DNA from: Haliclystus octoradiatus
Taxonomy: Eukaryota; Cnidaria; Staurozoa; Stauromedusae; Haliclystidae
Length of the DNA: 64,000 nucleotides
Assembly: GCA_916610825.1 (NCBI GenBank)
Contig: OU744448.1
Location: 3,759,465-3,823,464 of the forward strand
Direction: 5' to 3'
Shown here: one piece after another, positions 10,800 to 20,100 of the stretch
Position numbering within the stretch: the first letter of the stretch is position 1
Layout: the number at the start of each line of letters is the position of its first letter
The notes under the pieces: generated by a model
Seen by the model: the letters and a program-made list of their open reading frames with translations, nothing else
What the model was told of the DNA's origin: nothing
The model's database searches: none
Program-made: the position numbers and the translations under genes

Positions 10800-12250
10800 A
10801 TTATGTTTTAATCAATCCTTCAAATGTTCTTTCTGCCATTTCGATTTGAAAGGCATTTTCTTGTGAGATATGCCCAGGGTGGTGGGAATTTTCAGGGACG
10901 AAGGAGGGGCCTGCTAATTTGAATACAGAAATTTTCCCACCAGTATTTTTTTTTAAATTCATGCCTCAAATAGCTTATTCAGGCAAATCTCGAAAACATC
11001 AATAAATATTTTTTCGACCCATATTTGAGAATTGATTACAACTTTGTGGGTTTGCATCAAAATGTTTTTCTCACTGAAAGGAAATCCTTGAAACTCTGAA
11101 ATAGATACCCAAGATTTTTGTATAGACCATGAAAAAGTACCCTCGATAATTGGCACGCCCCCGTATACTGACCATTTTAAGTGCACTTTGAAGACATTGA
11201 CTTGACCTTTGCTGTAACCATATAGCGCAATGCGCTTGTGGTCCGTATTGAATAAAACTCACAAAGATCTTGTCGACTGATGCTAATTGCCTTTTCTAAA
11301 GAAAGATACACACCATTTGTGGATATCTAGTCTGCGTCCAGACTAAAACGTTTCTGAAGGAAAGTGTAACGTTTTAATCTGGACGCAGGCTATGGATAGC
11401 AAGCCCGATAGCAAGATTACCCGATTATTTGGGGCATGCATATCATCCTGGATTCAGAATGGCTTGAAATGAAAATTTACGACATCATTTTAAATAATAT
11501 TGACACTTGAAAACATAAAAGCAGTTCAGAAACAACAACTAGAATAATCCAACAGAGTATATGTTAAGATATTGAACATTAATTAGATTATCAAAGAGTT
11601 TATACACAGAAAGTAGAGACATTTTCTCAAGATTGGATTTTGCCGTGAGAAAGTGAGAGAAACCGTGAGACCGTGAGAATCAGTGTAAAAGCGTGAGACT
11701 TGGAAGGTCTGTATGTTACTGAATGATTAATGTTACTGAATGAGAATTATCATGATGCTGAATAATTTATTTTTGATAATCGCATATCATACTGAAAATC
11801 TAACACTGCAACTCCATAAATTGGAATATTGTAGTAAATATATCTTCGTGTGACTGAAATATCATAAGAGTTAACAAAAGATTGTGGTATTTCACATTAC
11901 AATGTACTTGTTGAATATTGCTACAATCGGCGTGCCATACACTTCTGCGTATCATTATGGTTTTAGTAACATAAAGTTCAGTGGTTTCAAAATTATTTTT
12001 TCACAAAGGCAACAAGCTGTCACAATAACACAATATGGTTGACTTCAACCGGGCATATTCTTTGATAACAAGATTAATCTTAAAGAACAATACGAATGTG
12101 TTTGTAAGAAAACACGCAGACTCTCAAATAGACTTTCTTACCACCCATCATAACGCCCAAATCTATTCTTTATTAACTCCACCGCACATAGAATATGGCA
12201 TTTTGAAATGAACAAAAGATGAAGATAAAAACAAACAATGAGTAATATAC
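10800..12250. other. No gene; contains one tiny MITE
   Basis: AT-rich spacer before the DIRS element. Apart from the 65-bp palindromic insertion at 11,328-11,392 I see no repeat structure. Minus-strand frames around 10,959-11,262 are not recognisable proteins. Confidence 0.4.
11328..11392. mobile_element. 65-bp palindromic MITE (TAGYCTGCGTCC family)
   Basis: Almost entirely two inverted arms, TAGTCTGCGTCCAGACTAAA and its near-complement ending GGACGCAGGCTA. Outside them TGGATATC (left) and TGGATAGC (right) form an 8-bp target duplication with one mismatch. It is the minimal form of the 734-bp element at 31,983-32,716, which has the same ends. Confidence 0.75.
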
Positions 12251-12327
12251 AATTCTACTCGTTACCAGGTCTCCTTCGCTAAGGAGTCAGCACAATGAGA
12301 TGTGCACATATCTCTGTAATAATCAGT
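12251..12327 (+). repeat. DIRS left inverted terminal repeat
   Basis: Begins AATTCTACTCGTTACCAGG. Its inner part (12,278-12,327) is the exact reverse complement of 16,669-16,718 in the right terminal repeat. Its outer part (12,251-12,301) is complementary to the left half of the internal region at 16,462-16,512. Confidence 0.9.
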
Positions 12328-12400
12328 TGCACATTTATCTTAAGTGTGATCGGTCTTTAATTTTACTCTTGAGTAACTTTATTATTATTATTATTCAAAC

Positions 12401-13456
12401 ATGTCTTTAATAGAAGAAGAATCTGTTGGTGCTGACACAGCACCTGTTACATTGACTAATACTCTAACAGGTATTGGTCAAATGTTACAAACATTAAATT
12501 CATCCGTTCAAACGATGAATATGTCCATTTCTGGATTGATAAGCCGCAGTGATGACTCATCACCGCCGCCCAAGAAAATCCGAAATGAGGATGACAGTAT
12601 GGTCGATGAAGCCAATGATGGTGACGGTGATGGTAGTGATGAACCGGCTGATCGCCTCATGGGAACAACTACAGCTGAGTCCACTGATGATGGTTTTTTA
12701 AAAGAACTTGCCGCCGATTTAGTAGATGAAGAGGTTCTCGGACCAGCAGTGGGAACAGAATTGGCAGCTGTTGTGGAGCAGTTATGGGCAAAGCCTTTAA
12801 AAGAAGTTAAACTGAAAGACAAACTGTCAAAGTATGTCAGGCCAGAAAATTGCCCACGTTTAACTGTGCGACGTGTTAACCCGGAGATATGGTCATTTAT
12901 GTCTCGCACAGTTAGGCAAACGGACTTGCGACTCGCTAATGTCCAAAAAGAACTCATTGCCACTAGTTCTGCCATGATATACAACACTGAGGAATTAACC
13001 AAATTACGCGACTCGCAGAGTAAACTTTTGGTTCCAACTTACAATGCACTCGTTTCTGCAAATGTTGATGCTTTGGCATTTATGGGGCATATGGTGAACG
13101 AAGTGTCAGCCCGTCGCAGAGATGCTATTGCCCCAGAGCTTCCCAAAGAATTTAAAGCTTTGGCCAGCTCTGATTATCCCGACTCGGGGTTTTTATTTGG
13201 TGATGATCTACCAGCAGAAATGGGTCGCATACGCACGGCGAATCGCCTTAGTAAAGACATTTCTGGTGAGCCTGCCTTCAATGCCAGTAAACGTGGGAAG
13301 TTCGACTCGAGCAAACCCTTCAAAAAGCAGCAATATAATAATTACAATAAGTCTTTAAACTGGCAGGGCCACCGCAAATGGAAAAATCCTGGGAAGATGT
13401 CTCAGACGAATCGTTATCAAAAACGGGACAGAAGTTCACAGGACAAAGAGAAATAG
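12401..13456 (+). CDS. DIRS ORF1, Gag-like protein (351 aa)
   Basis: The first ORF of the element, starting 150 bp inside the left end after a (TTA)n tract. Residues 1-50 are helix-prone; 50-90 are acidic and low complexity (DDSSPPPKKIRNEDD, DGDGDGSDEP). The central part is charged and helical. The C-terminus (about 300-351) is strongly basic and Asn/Gln-rich (KPFKKQQYNNYNKS, RYQKRDRSSQ), suited to RNA binding. No CCHC knuckle is present, which is usual for DIRS Gag proteins. It overlaps ORF2 by 79 bp in a different frame. The Gag role is inferred from position and composition. Confidence 0.8.
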   Translation: MSLIEEESVGADTAPVTLTNTLTGIGQMLQTLNSSVQTMNMSISGLISRSDDSSPPPKKIRNEDDSMVDEANDGDGDGSDEPADRLMGTTTAESTDDGFLKELAADLVDEEVLGPAVGTELAAVVEQLWAKPLKEVKLKDKLSKYVRPENCPRLTVRRVNPEIWSFMSRTVRQTDLRLANVQKELIATSSAMIYNTEELTKLRDSQSKLLVPTYNALVSANVDALAFMGHMVNEVSARRRDAIAPELPKEFKALASSDYPDSGFLFGDDLPAEMGRIRTANRLSKDISGEPAFNASKRGKFDSSKPFKKQQYNNYNKSLNWQGHRKWKNPGKMSQTNRYQKRDRSSQDKEK

Positions 13457-15462
13457 CTGGTTTGCCATTTTTAGAGGTAAATTCTTTGAATGATAATATC
13501 ATTGAACTTTGTAATGTTCTCAACCTTAAAGCTTTACAATTTAAAGGTGGCCGTTTGCATAATTATTTACCAAAGTGGCTATCTTTAACATCCGACCCTG
13601 AGATCATTGATCTTATTCAGGGATTACATATTGATTTAACTTGCGTGCCTTTGTCTTGTTTGCCTCGTTCTAGCTCAATTTTAGAGCATGAAAAAGCTTT
13701 AGTTCAATCAGAAATTGATAAGTTATTAGCTAAAGGGGTTATTGAACTGAGTTTGCCTGACCCGCAACAATTTATTTCGCCTATATTTTTGAGGGCTAAG
13801 AAAGATGGCACATATAGATTAATTTTGAATTTAAAACGGTTTAATCAATGCGTTAATTACAAACATTTTAAAATGGAGCACATTTCTACTGCTATTCAAT
13901 TGGTGACTCCTAATTGTTATTTCGCATCTATTGATTTAAAAGATGCCTATTATTCTGTACCAGTTGCAGATAATAATAAAAAGTACTTAAAATTTTTATG
14001 GAAAAATCAATTGTACCAGTATGTTTGTTTACCTAATGGACTTTCACCAGGCCCACGCCTATTTACGAAGTTAATGAAGCCTGTATTCTCAACATTAAGA
14101 AAACAGGGTCATTTATCATCAACTTACATTGATGACTCAATATTAATGGGAGAAACGTATGAACAATGTGCTAACAATGTGATCGATACGGTCCATTTAA
14201 TGGATTCTTTAGGGTTTGTTGTACATCCTAAAAAATCAGTGTTTCTTCCAACACAGTCAATAACGTATTTAGGATTTATTATTGACTCTACAACAATGCA
14301 AGTCCGTCTCACTAGTGAAAAAGCAAATGCAATTATTAAATCATGTCAGTCATTATCTAAATCGCATAAACCAACAGTGAGGGATGTTGCCAAGGTGATT
14401 GGTCAACTAGTTTCTACATTCCCTGGTGCTAGATGGGGCCCTTTGTATTACCGTCGTTTAGAAGCAGACAAAGCCAATGCATTGAAACGTTGCCATGGCA
14501 ACTATGAAGGGAATATGACTTTATCAGATGGGGCTTTAGGTGAGCTCGATTGGTGGGCCACTTCAATAACTACATCTTATAAGCCTATATCATACCCCTC
14601 TCCTAATATAAATATGACAACTGATGCCTCGAACACAGGCTGGGGTTGTTCAATTAATAGCACATCTACTGACTCTACTGGTGGCCATTGGTCATCAGAC
14701 GAAGCTAAGGAGCATATAAACTATTTGGAAACGTTTGCGGTTTGGCTATCATTGCGTGCTTTTGAAACTACTGTTAGAGGTTTACATGTTAAAGTCTTAG
14801 TAGACAATACTACTGCGGAATCAGTAATTAATCACATGGGAACTTGTCATTCTATTAAACTTGACACTGTAGCTAGAAATATATGGCAATGGTGTATTGC
14901 TCGGGATATTTGGATCACAGTTGCACGTATTCCCGGAGTGCTTAATGTTACTGCTGATGCAGAGTCTCGCCAAAAACACGTATCATCTGAATGGCGACTT
15001 GATCCTTTAATGTTCAGCAAAGCTGTTAAGGATATTGAGGTTCAACCGGAAATTGATTTATTTGCATCAAGGTTGAACAAACAATTAGATTGCTATGTCT
15101 CATACAGGCCTGACCCAGATGCCTGGGCTGTTAATGCATTTCATTTAAATTGGAGTGAATTGAACTTTTATGCGTTTCCTCCATTTAGCATTATAACAAA
15201 AGTATTACAGAAGATTTCAACCGACCGCGCAGCAGGCCTACTTGTAGTACCACAATGGCCGACTCAGCCGTGGTGGCCGAAGCTGTTGCAGATGTTGGAG
15301 AAGTGCCCAGTGAGTTTACCAACGGGGGAGCAGACTCTGCAGTTACCCCAAAAACCACTGGAGCGGCACCCGCTGAGCAAGAAGCTAGTCTTGTTACTTT
15401 GCTCTGTGTCGGGGAGGGGAACACATACAATCGGTTCTCTGAAGTGGCAACCAAAGTATTGA
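13378..15462 (+). CDS. pol: DIRS ORF2: reverse transcriptase, RNase H and MT-like domain (694 aa)
   Basis: Copies element RNA into DNA and removes the RNA strand. RT motifs lie in order over residues about 110-310: GVIELSLPDPQQFISPIF, YFASIDLKDAYYSVPV (catalytic D), LPNGLSPGPRLFTKLM, and the catalytic YIDD at 250-253, followed by YLGFIID. RNase H begins near residue 413 (TTDASNTGWG) with the second acid in LETFAV and third in LVDNTTAES. Beyond residue 545 comes the conserved DIRS methyltransferase-like region: DLFASRLNKQLDCYVSY and YAFPPFSII, where FPPF occupies the place of a DPPY-like motif. No break was seen. It overlaps ORF3 by 208 bp. Confidence 0.92.
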   Translation: MEKSWEDVSDESLSKTGQKFTGQREIAGLPFLEVNSLNDNIIELCNVLNLKALQFKGGRLHNYLPKWLSLTSDPEIIDLIQGLHIDLTCVPLSCLPRSSSILEHEKALVQSEIDKLLAKGVIELSLPDPQQFISPIFLRAKKDGTYRLILNLKRFNQCVNYKHFKMEHISTAIQLVTPNCYFASIDLKDAYYSVPVADNNKKYLKFLWKNQLYQYVCLPNGLSPGPRLFTKLMKPVFSTLRKQGHLSSTYIDDSILMGETYEQCANNVIDTVHLMDSLGFVVHPKKSVFLPTQSITYLGFIIDSTTMQVRLTSEKANAIIKSCQSLSKSHKPTVRDVAKVIGQLVSTFPGARWGPLYYRRLEADKANALKRCHGNYEGNMTLSDGALGELDWWATSITTSYKPISYPSPNINMTTDASNTGWGCSINSTSTDSTGGHWSSDEAKEHINYLETFAVWLSLRAFETTVRGLHVKVLVDNTTAESVINHMGTCHSIKLDTVARNIWQWCIARDIWITVARIPGVLNVTADAESRQKHVSSEWRLDPLMFSKAVKDIEVQPEIDLFASRLNKQLDCYVSYRPDPDAWAVNAFHLNWSELNFYAFPPFSIITKVLQKISTDRAAGLLVVPQWPTQPWWPKLLQMLEKCPVSLPTGEQTLQLPQKPLERHPLSKKLVLLLCSVSGRGTHTIGSLKWQPKY

Positions 15463-16385
15463 AATCTTCCTGGAAGTCATCTACTAAGAGACAATACGCT
15501 ACTACTTTGCCTAAATGGCGAAAATATTGTGAACAAAATGCTATTAAATCCAATGACATTGCTCTGGAACATGGTATAAACTTTTTGGCTGAGTTATTTG
15601 ATTCGGGGTTAGGCTATAGTGCCATTAACACTGCCCGTAGTACATTATCATTGATTATTATTTTACCTAATCAATTGGGATCATTTGGTTCCCATCCAAT
15701 GGTAACTAGGTTTATGAAAGGAGTATTTAACATCAGACCTACTCTACCTAGATACACTCATATTTGGGATGTAAGTTTAGTGCTGAACTATCTTGCTGGT
15801 ATTCCATCAGTTGAGCTATTAACTCATCAGCAATTGACTATGAAGACTGTTATGTTGATGGCATTACTATCTGGTCAGCGCTGTCAAACTTTGCAGGCCT
15901 TGTGTATTAATGAAATGTCTATAGATAACAATCAATGCATTTTTACGATATCTTCTTTACTGAAGACATCGCGGCCTTTGCATCATGTAGGTACGATTGA
16001 ATTTAAAGCCTATCATGATAATCCAGCGCTAGATGTTATGATGTGCCTAAAGCAGTATCTATTAATTACTGAAAAACTGCGAGGCAACCACAAACAGTTA
16101 TTGATTAGTTTAATCAAACCGTATAAACCGGTAACATGTGATACAATTGCTAGATGGATCAAAAATTGTTTACAATTATCTGGCATAGATACATCTATTT
16201 TTAAAGCGCATAGCACGCGTTCTGCTGCTACGTCAGCAGCCTCTAAAGGAGGAACCCCAATAGGGGAGATATTGAATAGTGCAGGATGGACTAACTCAAA
16301 AACCTTCGCTAAATTTTATAATAAGCCGATATCAACATCGGGCAGTACATTAGCTCGATCTGTATTATCACAAGCAACAATATAA
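15255..16385 (+). CDS. DIRS ORF3: tyrosine recombinase (376 aa)
   Basis: The integrase-equivalent of DIRS elements, a lambda-type tyrosine recombinase expected to insert a circular DNA intermediate. Residues about 70-170 form the core-binding SAM-like domain (SSTKRQYATTLPKWRKYC). The catalytic domain carries the first Arg in SGQRCQTLQ (about 209), the HxxR box in FKAHSTRSA (about 319-322), a conserved Trp in NSAGWTNSKTF, and the probable nucleophile Tyr at about 355 (KFYNKPI). All expected residues are present, so activity is plausible. The start ATG lies inside ORF2. Translation may instead begin further downstream, since the first 60 residues are Ala/Glu-rich and shared with the overlap. 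Confidence 0.9.
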   Translation: MADSAVVAEAVADVGEVPSEFTNGGADSAVTPKTTGAAPAEQEASLVTLLCVGEGNTYNRFSEVATKVLKSSWKSSTKRQYATTLPKWRKYCEQNAIKSNDIALEHGINFLAELFDSGLGYSAINTARSTLSLIIILPNQLGSFGSHPMVTRFMKGVFNIRPTLPRYTHIWDVSLVLNYLAGIPSVELLTHQQLTMKTVMLMALLSGQRCQTLQALCINEMSIDNNQCIFTISSLLKTSRPLHHVGTIEFKAYHDNPALDVMMCLKQYLLITEKLRGNHKQLLISLIKPYKPVTCDTIARWIKNCLQLSGIDTSIFKAHSTRSAATSAASKGGTPIGEILNSAGWTNSKTFAKFYNKPISTSGSTLARSVLSQATI

Positions 16386-16461
16386 ATTGTCTAATTGCTA
16401 TGTTTAACATAAAGAGGCTTTGTTCGATTATTTGTTGAACTCGTATCTCCCATGCTTTCAA

Positions 16462-16589
16462 ATCTCATTGTGCTGACTCCTTAGCGAAGGAGACCTGGTA
16501 ACGAGTAGAATTTAAAAGTTAAACGAGACTTACCAAGTTGAAGTTTGACTGTAATTCTGCGAGGTACCAGGTCCTGAGCTAAGGAGTCA
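16462..16589 (+). repeat. DIRS internal complementary region
   Basis: The left half (16,462-16,512) is the reverse complement of the element's left outer end. The right half (16,510-16,589) is the perfect 80-bp reverse complement of 16,706-16,785 at the right outer end. They meet at the shared AAT. In the known DIRS model this region templates restoration of the termini and joining into a circle. The two outer ends differ from each other (GCGAAGGAGACC vs GCTCAGGACC), and the internal region preserves both versions exactly. Confidence 0.93.
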
Positions 16590-16668
16590 CCCACCCTTAT
16601 AAGTGGTTATTATTGTATCTAATTATTTATTCCCGCCCAAAGGGTGGGAGTTACTCGTGCTTTGAAGA

Positions 16669-16785
16669 CTGATTATTACAGAGATATGTGCACATCTCAT
16701 TGTGCTGACTCCTTAGCTCAGGACCTGGTACCTCGCAGAATTACAGTCAAACTTCAACTTGGTAAGTCTCGTTTAACTTTTAAAT
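16669..16785 (+). repeat. DIRS right inverted terminal repeat
   Basis: The first 50 bp are the reverse complement of the left terminal repeat. The outer 80 bp pair with the internal complementary region. It ends CTTTTAAAT with the terminal AAT at 16,783-16,785. Confidence 0.9.
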
Positions 16786-17078
16786 CAAACACGAAGGATA
16801 GGATAGATGTTTTAATCTTTACAATCGTTAAATAAAAAGTTGAAAAGTGTTGTTTACAAAGTATGGAAATGAGCTTATAAAGCTATGTCAAAGTTTATAA
16901 TGTAATGAATTGTGCTATCGATAATATATTGATGTTTTAAATACCCTCCCCATAAATGCTGATGGATAATGTAATAATGTAAAATTGAACGTGAGATAAA
17001 AATGCACCCAATAACTGTTTAAAAAGTGTGCATCTCCCCCCAGCATGTGTGCTTGGGTCTGCTCATTGTGCCGTCCTT

Positions 17079-17164
17079 TTAGCCACAGGTTGGACATGGA
17101 TGGACAAGCTTCTGAGTCCATTCCTGATCTGAACTGCGTTTAAAATAGACTCCATCACCAGTCA
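17079..17164 (-). CDS. Host gene exon 14 (last): VYF blade and stop
   Basis: Acceptor CTCTTTCTAG; the first two bases complete an ATG codon begun in the previous exon. It reads TGDGVYFKRSSDQEWTQ, then LVHPCPTCG and TAA at 17,081-17,079. The VYF...W pattern continues the repeats of exons 11-13, which supports this as the true terminal exon although it is nearly 4 kb away. The 3' UTR would run down toward the DIRS element. An ATTAAA at about 16,811-16,816 (minus strand) is a possible polyadenylation signal. Confidence 0.68.
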
Positions 17165-20100
17165 CTAGAAAGAGAAACATAGCGACAAGTGTATGTTATG
17201 ATATATAAATAAGTTTCGAAAAACACATAAATTAGTGTGATGCAATCATAATAATATATAGACCCCGGGGGTAACTTCCATACTTTGGGTATACGGGGAC
17301 GTTCAAATATTACAGGGCGGTACCTTTTTCAAAATCCTTAAAAATTTTTTGGGGTATGCTTAGTGAGAACTTTTTTTGAGGTATGCTTTTGACGCCTTTG
17401 CAAGTTTTTTATGGTGCAAAACAAATTTTGCCTATGAAATTTGTTTTTGTTATTTGTTGTGGCTGAATCTGCCATTTATAAAAATATATTTGGGGCATCT
17501 TTTTCATCATGTGAAAATTTTTTATGGTCATTCTGCCAAAGTTCCATTTGAACGACCCCGTCGAAGCGCAAGGGAAGTTACCCCCAGGTATAAACGTTAT
17601 TTTTTATTATTATTTATTCATCTGCAAAATATATATCTGCTGGAATGAAAACGTATTTATCAATAAAATAATTAATACATTGGTATATAGCCTATTGAGA
17701 ATTTACAATATCGCAGCTGTAAATTTACAGCGTCTCTAGCGCTGCCAGGGGGGGGGTAACTCCACTATGACAGCTATACGGGGATGTGCCACTGTTTTGG
17801 GATCCATATTCCAGCTAAGAATAAACTTTTTGAGTATGAGATTTCAAATTTTGGAGCTTTTGGGTATCCTATGTAGCCGACAATTCATTATATTATATTC
17901 TTGCTGCCGCCATTATACATTTAGACGCCGTTACCATAGCTACTAAGGGACACTTATTCTTGACGTATTAGCTAGTTAGTCATCTTGTTAATATATTGTA
18001 AGTAAATATCTAGAAAGATCGAAAATTTAGTCATAATAAATAAATTTTCCGCCTTTGGTGTTCAATACGTAAAGTTATTGTAAATGTTAGTCAGTCGGAG
18101 AAAGCCAAAGTATAGAGAAGAGCTACGCTGACTCGAACGAATTGTAAAATATTATTAATAGGTGTTGTTATCTGTGCTGGAACGAACACCAAAGGTATGT
18201 TTTTTATCTGTAATTGTGTTATAACCTAGTTTAAATATTTGATTTATTAAACGACTTTGTATTAATTAATGTGATTTAATTATTCCTTTAAGAAAAACCA
18301 ACTTAACACTTATCAACATATCAGCATTGAGCAGCTTCATTTGTGTTATTTGGCAGTTCATTTGTTGCGTATGATCTTGGTACTAATACACACAGATACA
18401 ACTATTTAAATTCGTAGACTGACTGCGGTTACAGTTTACATCCTATTTTTGACTTTTTCGGCAAGAATTTTTGGAAAATTTGCACCATTTTTGTGTATTT
18501 ACTTCAAATCAATCAACTTTCTAGAAATTTTTGATTAGCATCAATAGAATGTTTGGAACTTTTTACGTACTTTACCTTTCTCCAAAGTTGCACCTCCCCG
18601 TCTCTAAAGAGCTGGAGTTACCCCCCTCCCCGGAGCGCTGTTTAAAAGTATTAAATGATGGTGTCGGAGAGCAATATTTCAATCAAGCAAATTCCACCCA
18701 AGAAACTACTCTACTACAGAAAGAATTAAGCTTTTGATTATTCCTATTCACATGAAGTTGTTATTTTATTCTTATAGGGATGCCCTCTCGACTCTTGTGG
18801 TATAATAATTTGAGTATTTAGGGTAATATCAAAATAGAGAGTCACAAAACAGACAGCATTGATGTTTTCTCTTCGTGCTTTCGAAAGTTGAATCTTGAAT
18901 TACAGACTCAGTTTCCTTTTTAGGCTACGTACGTTTACACGAGAGCAAGATAGGTGATCAGTTTACACAAGGTTAGATTTATCTATTTTGTCTAAATAAA
19001 ACGCTGTAACTCCACTATTTCTGGATCCGCGCCTGGCTGTAACTCCACTATTTCTCATCGATTTTTCGTTGAATTTGGATTTTTATACTTATTCGATTCT
19101 GTAGCTTCAGATCGATATGTTTTTTTTATTTAAATCAATCAAGATGACTTTTGTTATTCATAACTAATTAAATTCCACGTGAATTGACACCGCTTTTGTA
19201 AATATCACATTTTTAAATACATGTATGGTGGCCCATCGTTGCCATAGCGTTTTTTTTGTAAAAAATTTTTACGCCATGGCCCATTGTTGCCATAGTAAAA
19301 AAATTTTACTACGTGGCCCATCGTTGCCATAGTATAATATTTTTAAATGATGGCCCATCGTTGCCATAGCCAAAAAATTTTTACCACGTGGCCCATCGTT
19401 GCCATAGTATAATATTTTTAAATGATGGCCCATCGTTGCCAAAGCAAAAAAAATTTTAAATGATGGCCCATCGTTGCCATAGTAAATTGTTTTACTTTTT
19501 CATAAATTAAATGTTTATTATTAAGTTATTTTTTTTTAGTACGCTGTGCATGCCATGTTGTGCATGTTTTGTCTTTGATTCCTTCTGTTATATTTAGCTC
19601 TGTCAAATGCTGACATTGAGATTGAGCACTATTTCATATCTTTAATGTAATGTAATATGGTATACAATATAACTAAAAAACATGGGAATGTGTAGTACAA
19701 GTTAAACAGAAGTATAGTAAATACATTTGACTATGGCTATGATATGGTTTATTTGGCTATACAATGTAAATGATGTATTCACTTACTATCACTAATTATC
19801 GGGAGTCAAAGAATAATATTTAATTATAATTCTCGGGAGAGTTCTGAAATCATCGTCATCAATCATCATTATCTTACATTCGCAAATTCACGTTTGGATT
19901 TGGATATGTCCAACCTAAATATTTCAATAGTCTAGTTACAATTAATCAATTATGTTGTTTCACAGGAAATAATAATTCACATATACTTATGTCTTTTCAA
20001 CAGGTCTAGGTCTAGCTATGACAGACTGTTAAAACAGTAGGGTGGAACTCCTGGCTGGAAAGGTTGTCAATATATCAATTTTAAGATAATAAGTTAAATT

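Larger units (their letters stand above)
12251..16785 (+). mobile_element. DIRS-like tyrosine-recombinase retrotransposon, apparently complete
   Basis: A 4,535-bp element with three overlapping ORFs in three frames (Gag-like, RT-RNase H-MT-like, tyrosine recombinase). It has the DIRS hallmark repeats: a left terminal repeat at 12,251, a right terminal repeat ending at 16,785, and an internal complementary region at 16,462-16,589 whose two halves complement the two outer ends. The trinucleotide AAT occurs at both outer ends and once at the centre of the internal region, as expected for recombinase-mediated integration from a circle. No target duplication is needed or seen. All ORFs are open, so the copy may be recent or active. 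Confidence 0.93.

Noticed and set aside
10959-11262. Minus-strand ORFs of 63-75 codons
   Set aside because: Overlapping frames with no recognised motif and no splice context.
12508-13002. 164-codon minus-strand ORF
   Set aside because: Antisense shadow of DIRS ORF1; no independent signal.
15191-15559. 122-codon minus-strand ORF
   Set aside because: Antisense shadow over the ORF2/ORF3 overlap of the DIRS element.
17079-17164. Integrin alpha tail (GFFKR-like VYFKR)
   Set aside because: No preceding membrane segment, and upstream exons do not show integrin propeller or leg motifs; the VYF...W unit fits the local repeats better.
19224-19500. CRISPR-like array
   Set aside because: The units are separated by simple A/T tracts rather than unique spacers and are mirrored at 20.7-20.9 kb, so they are foldback arms.
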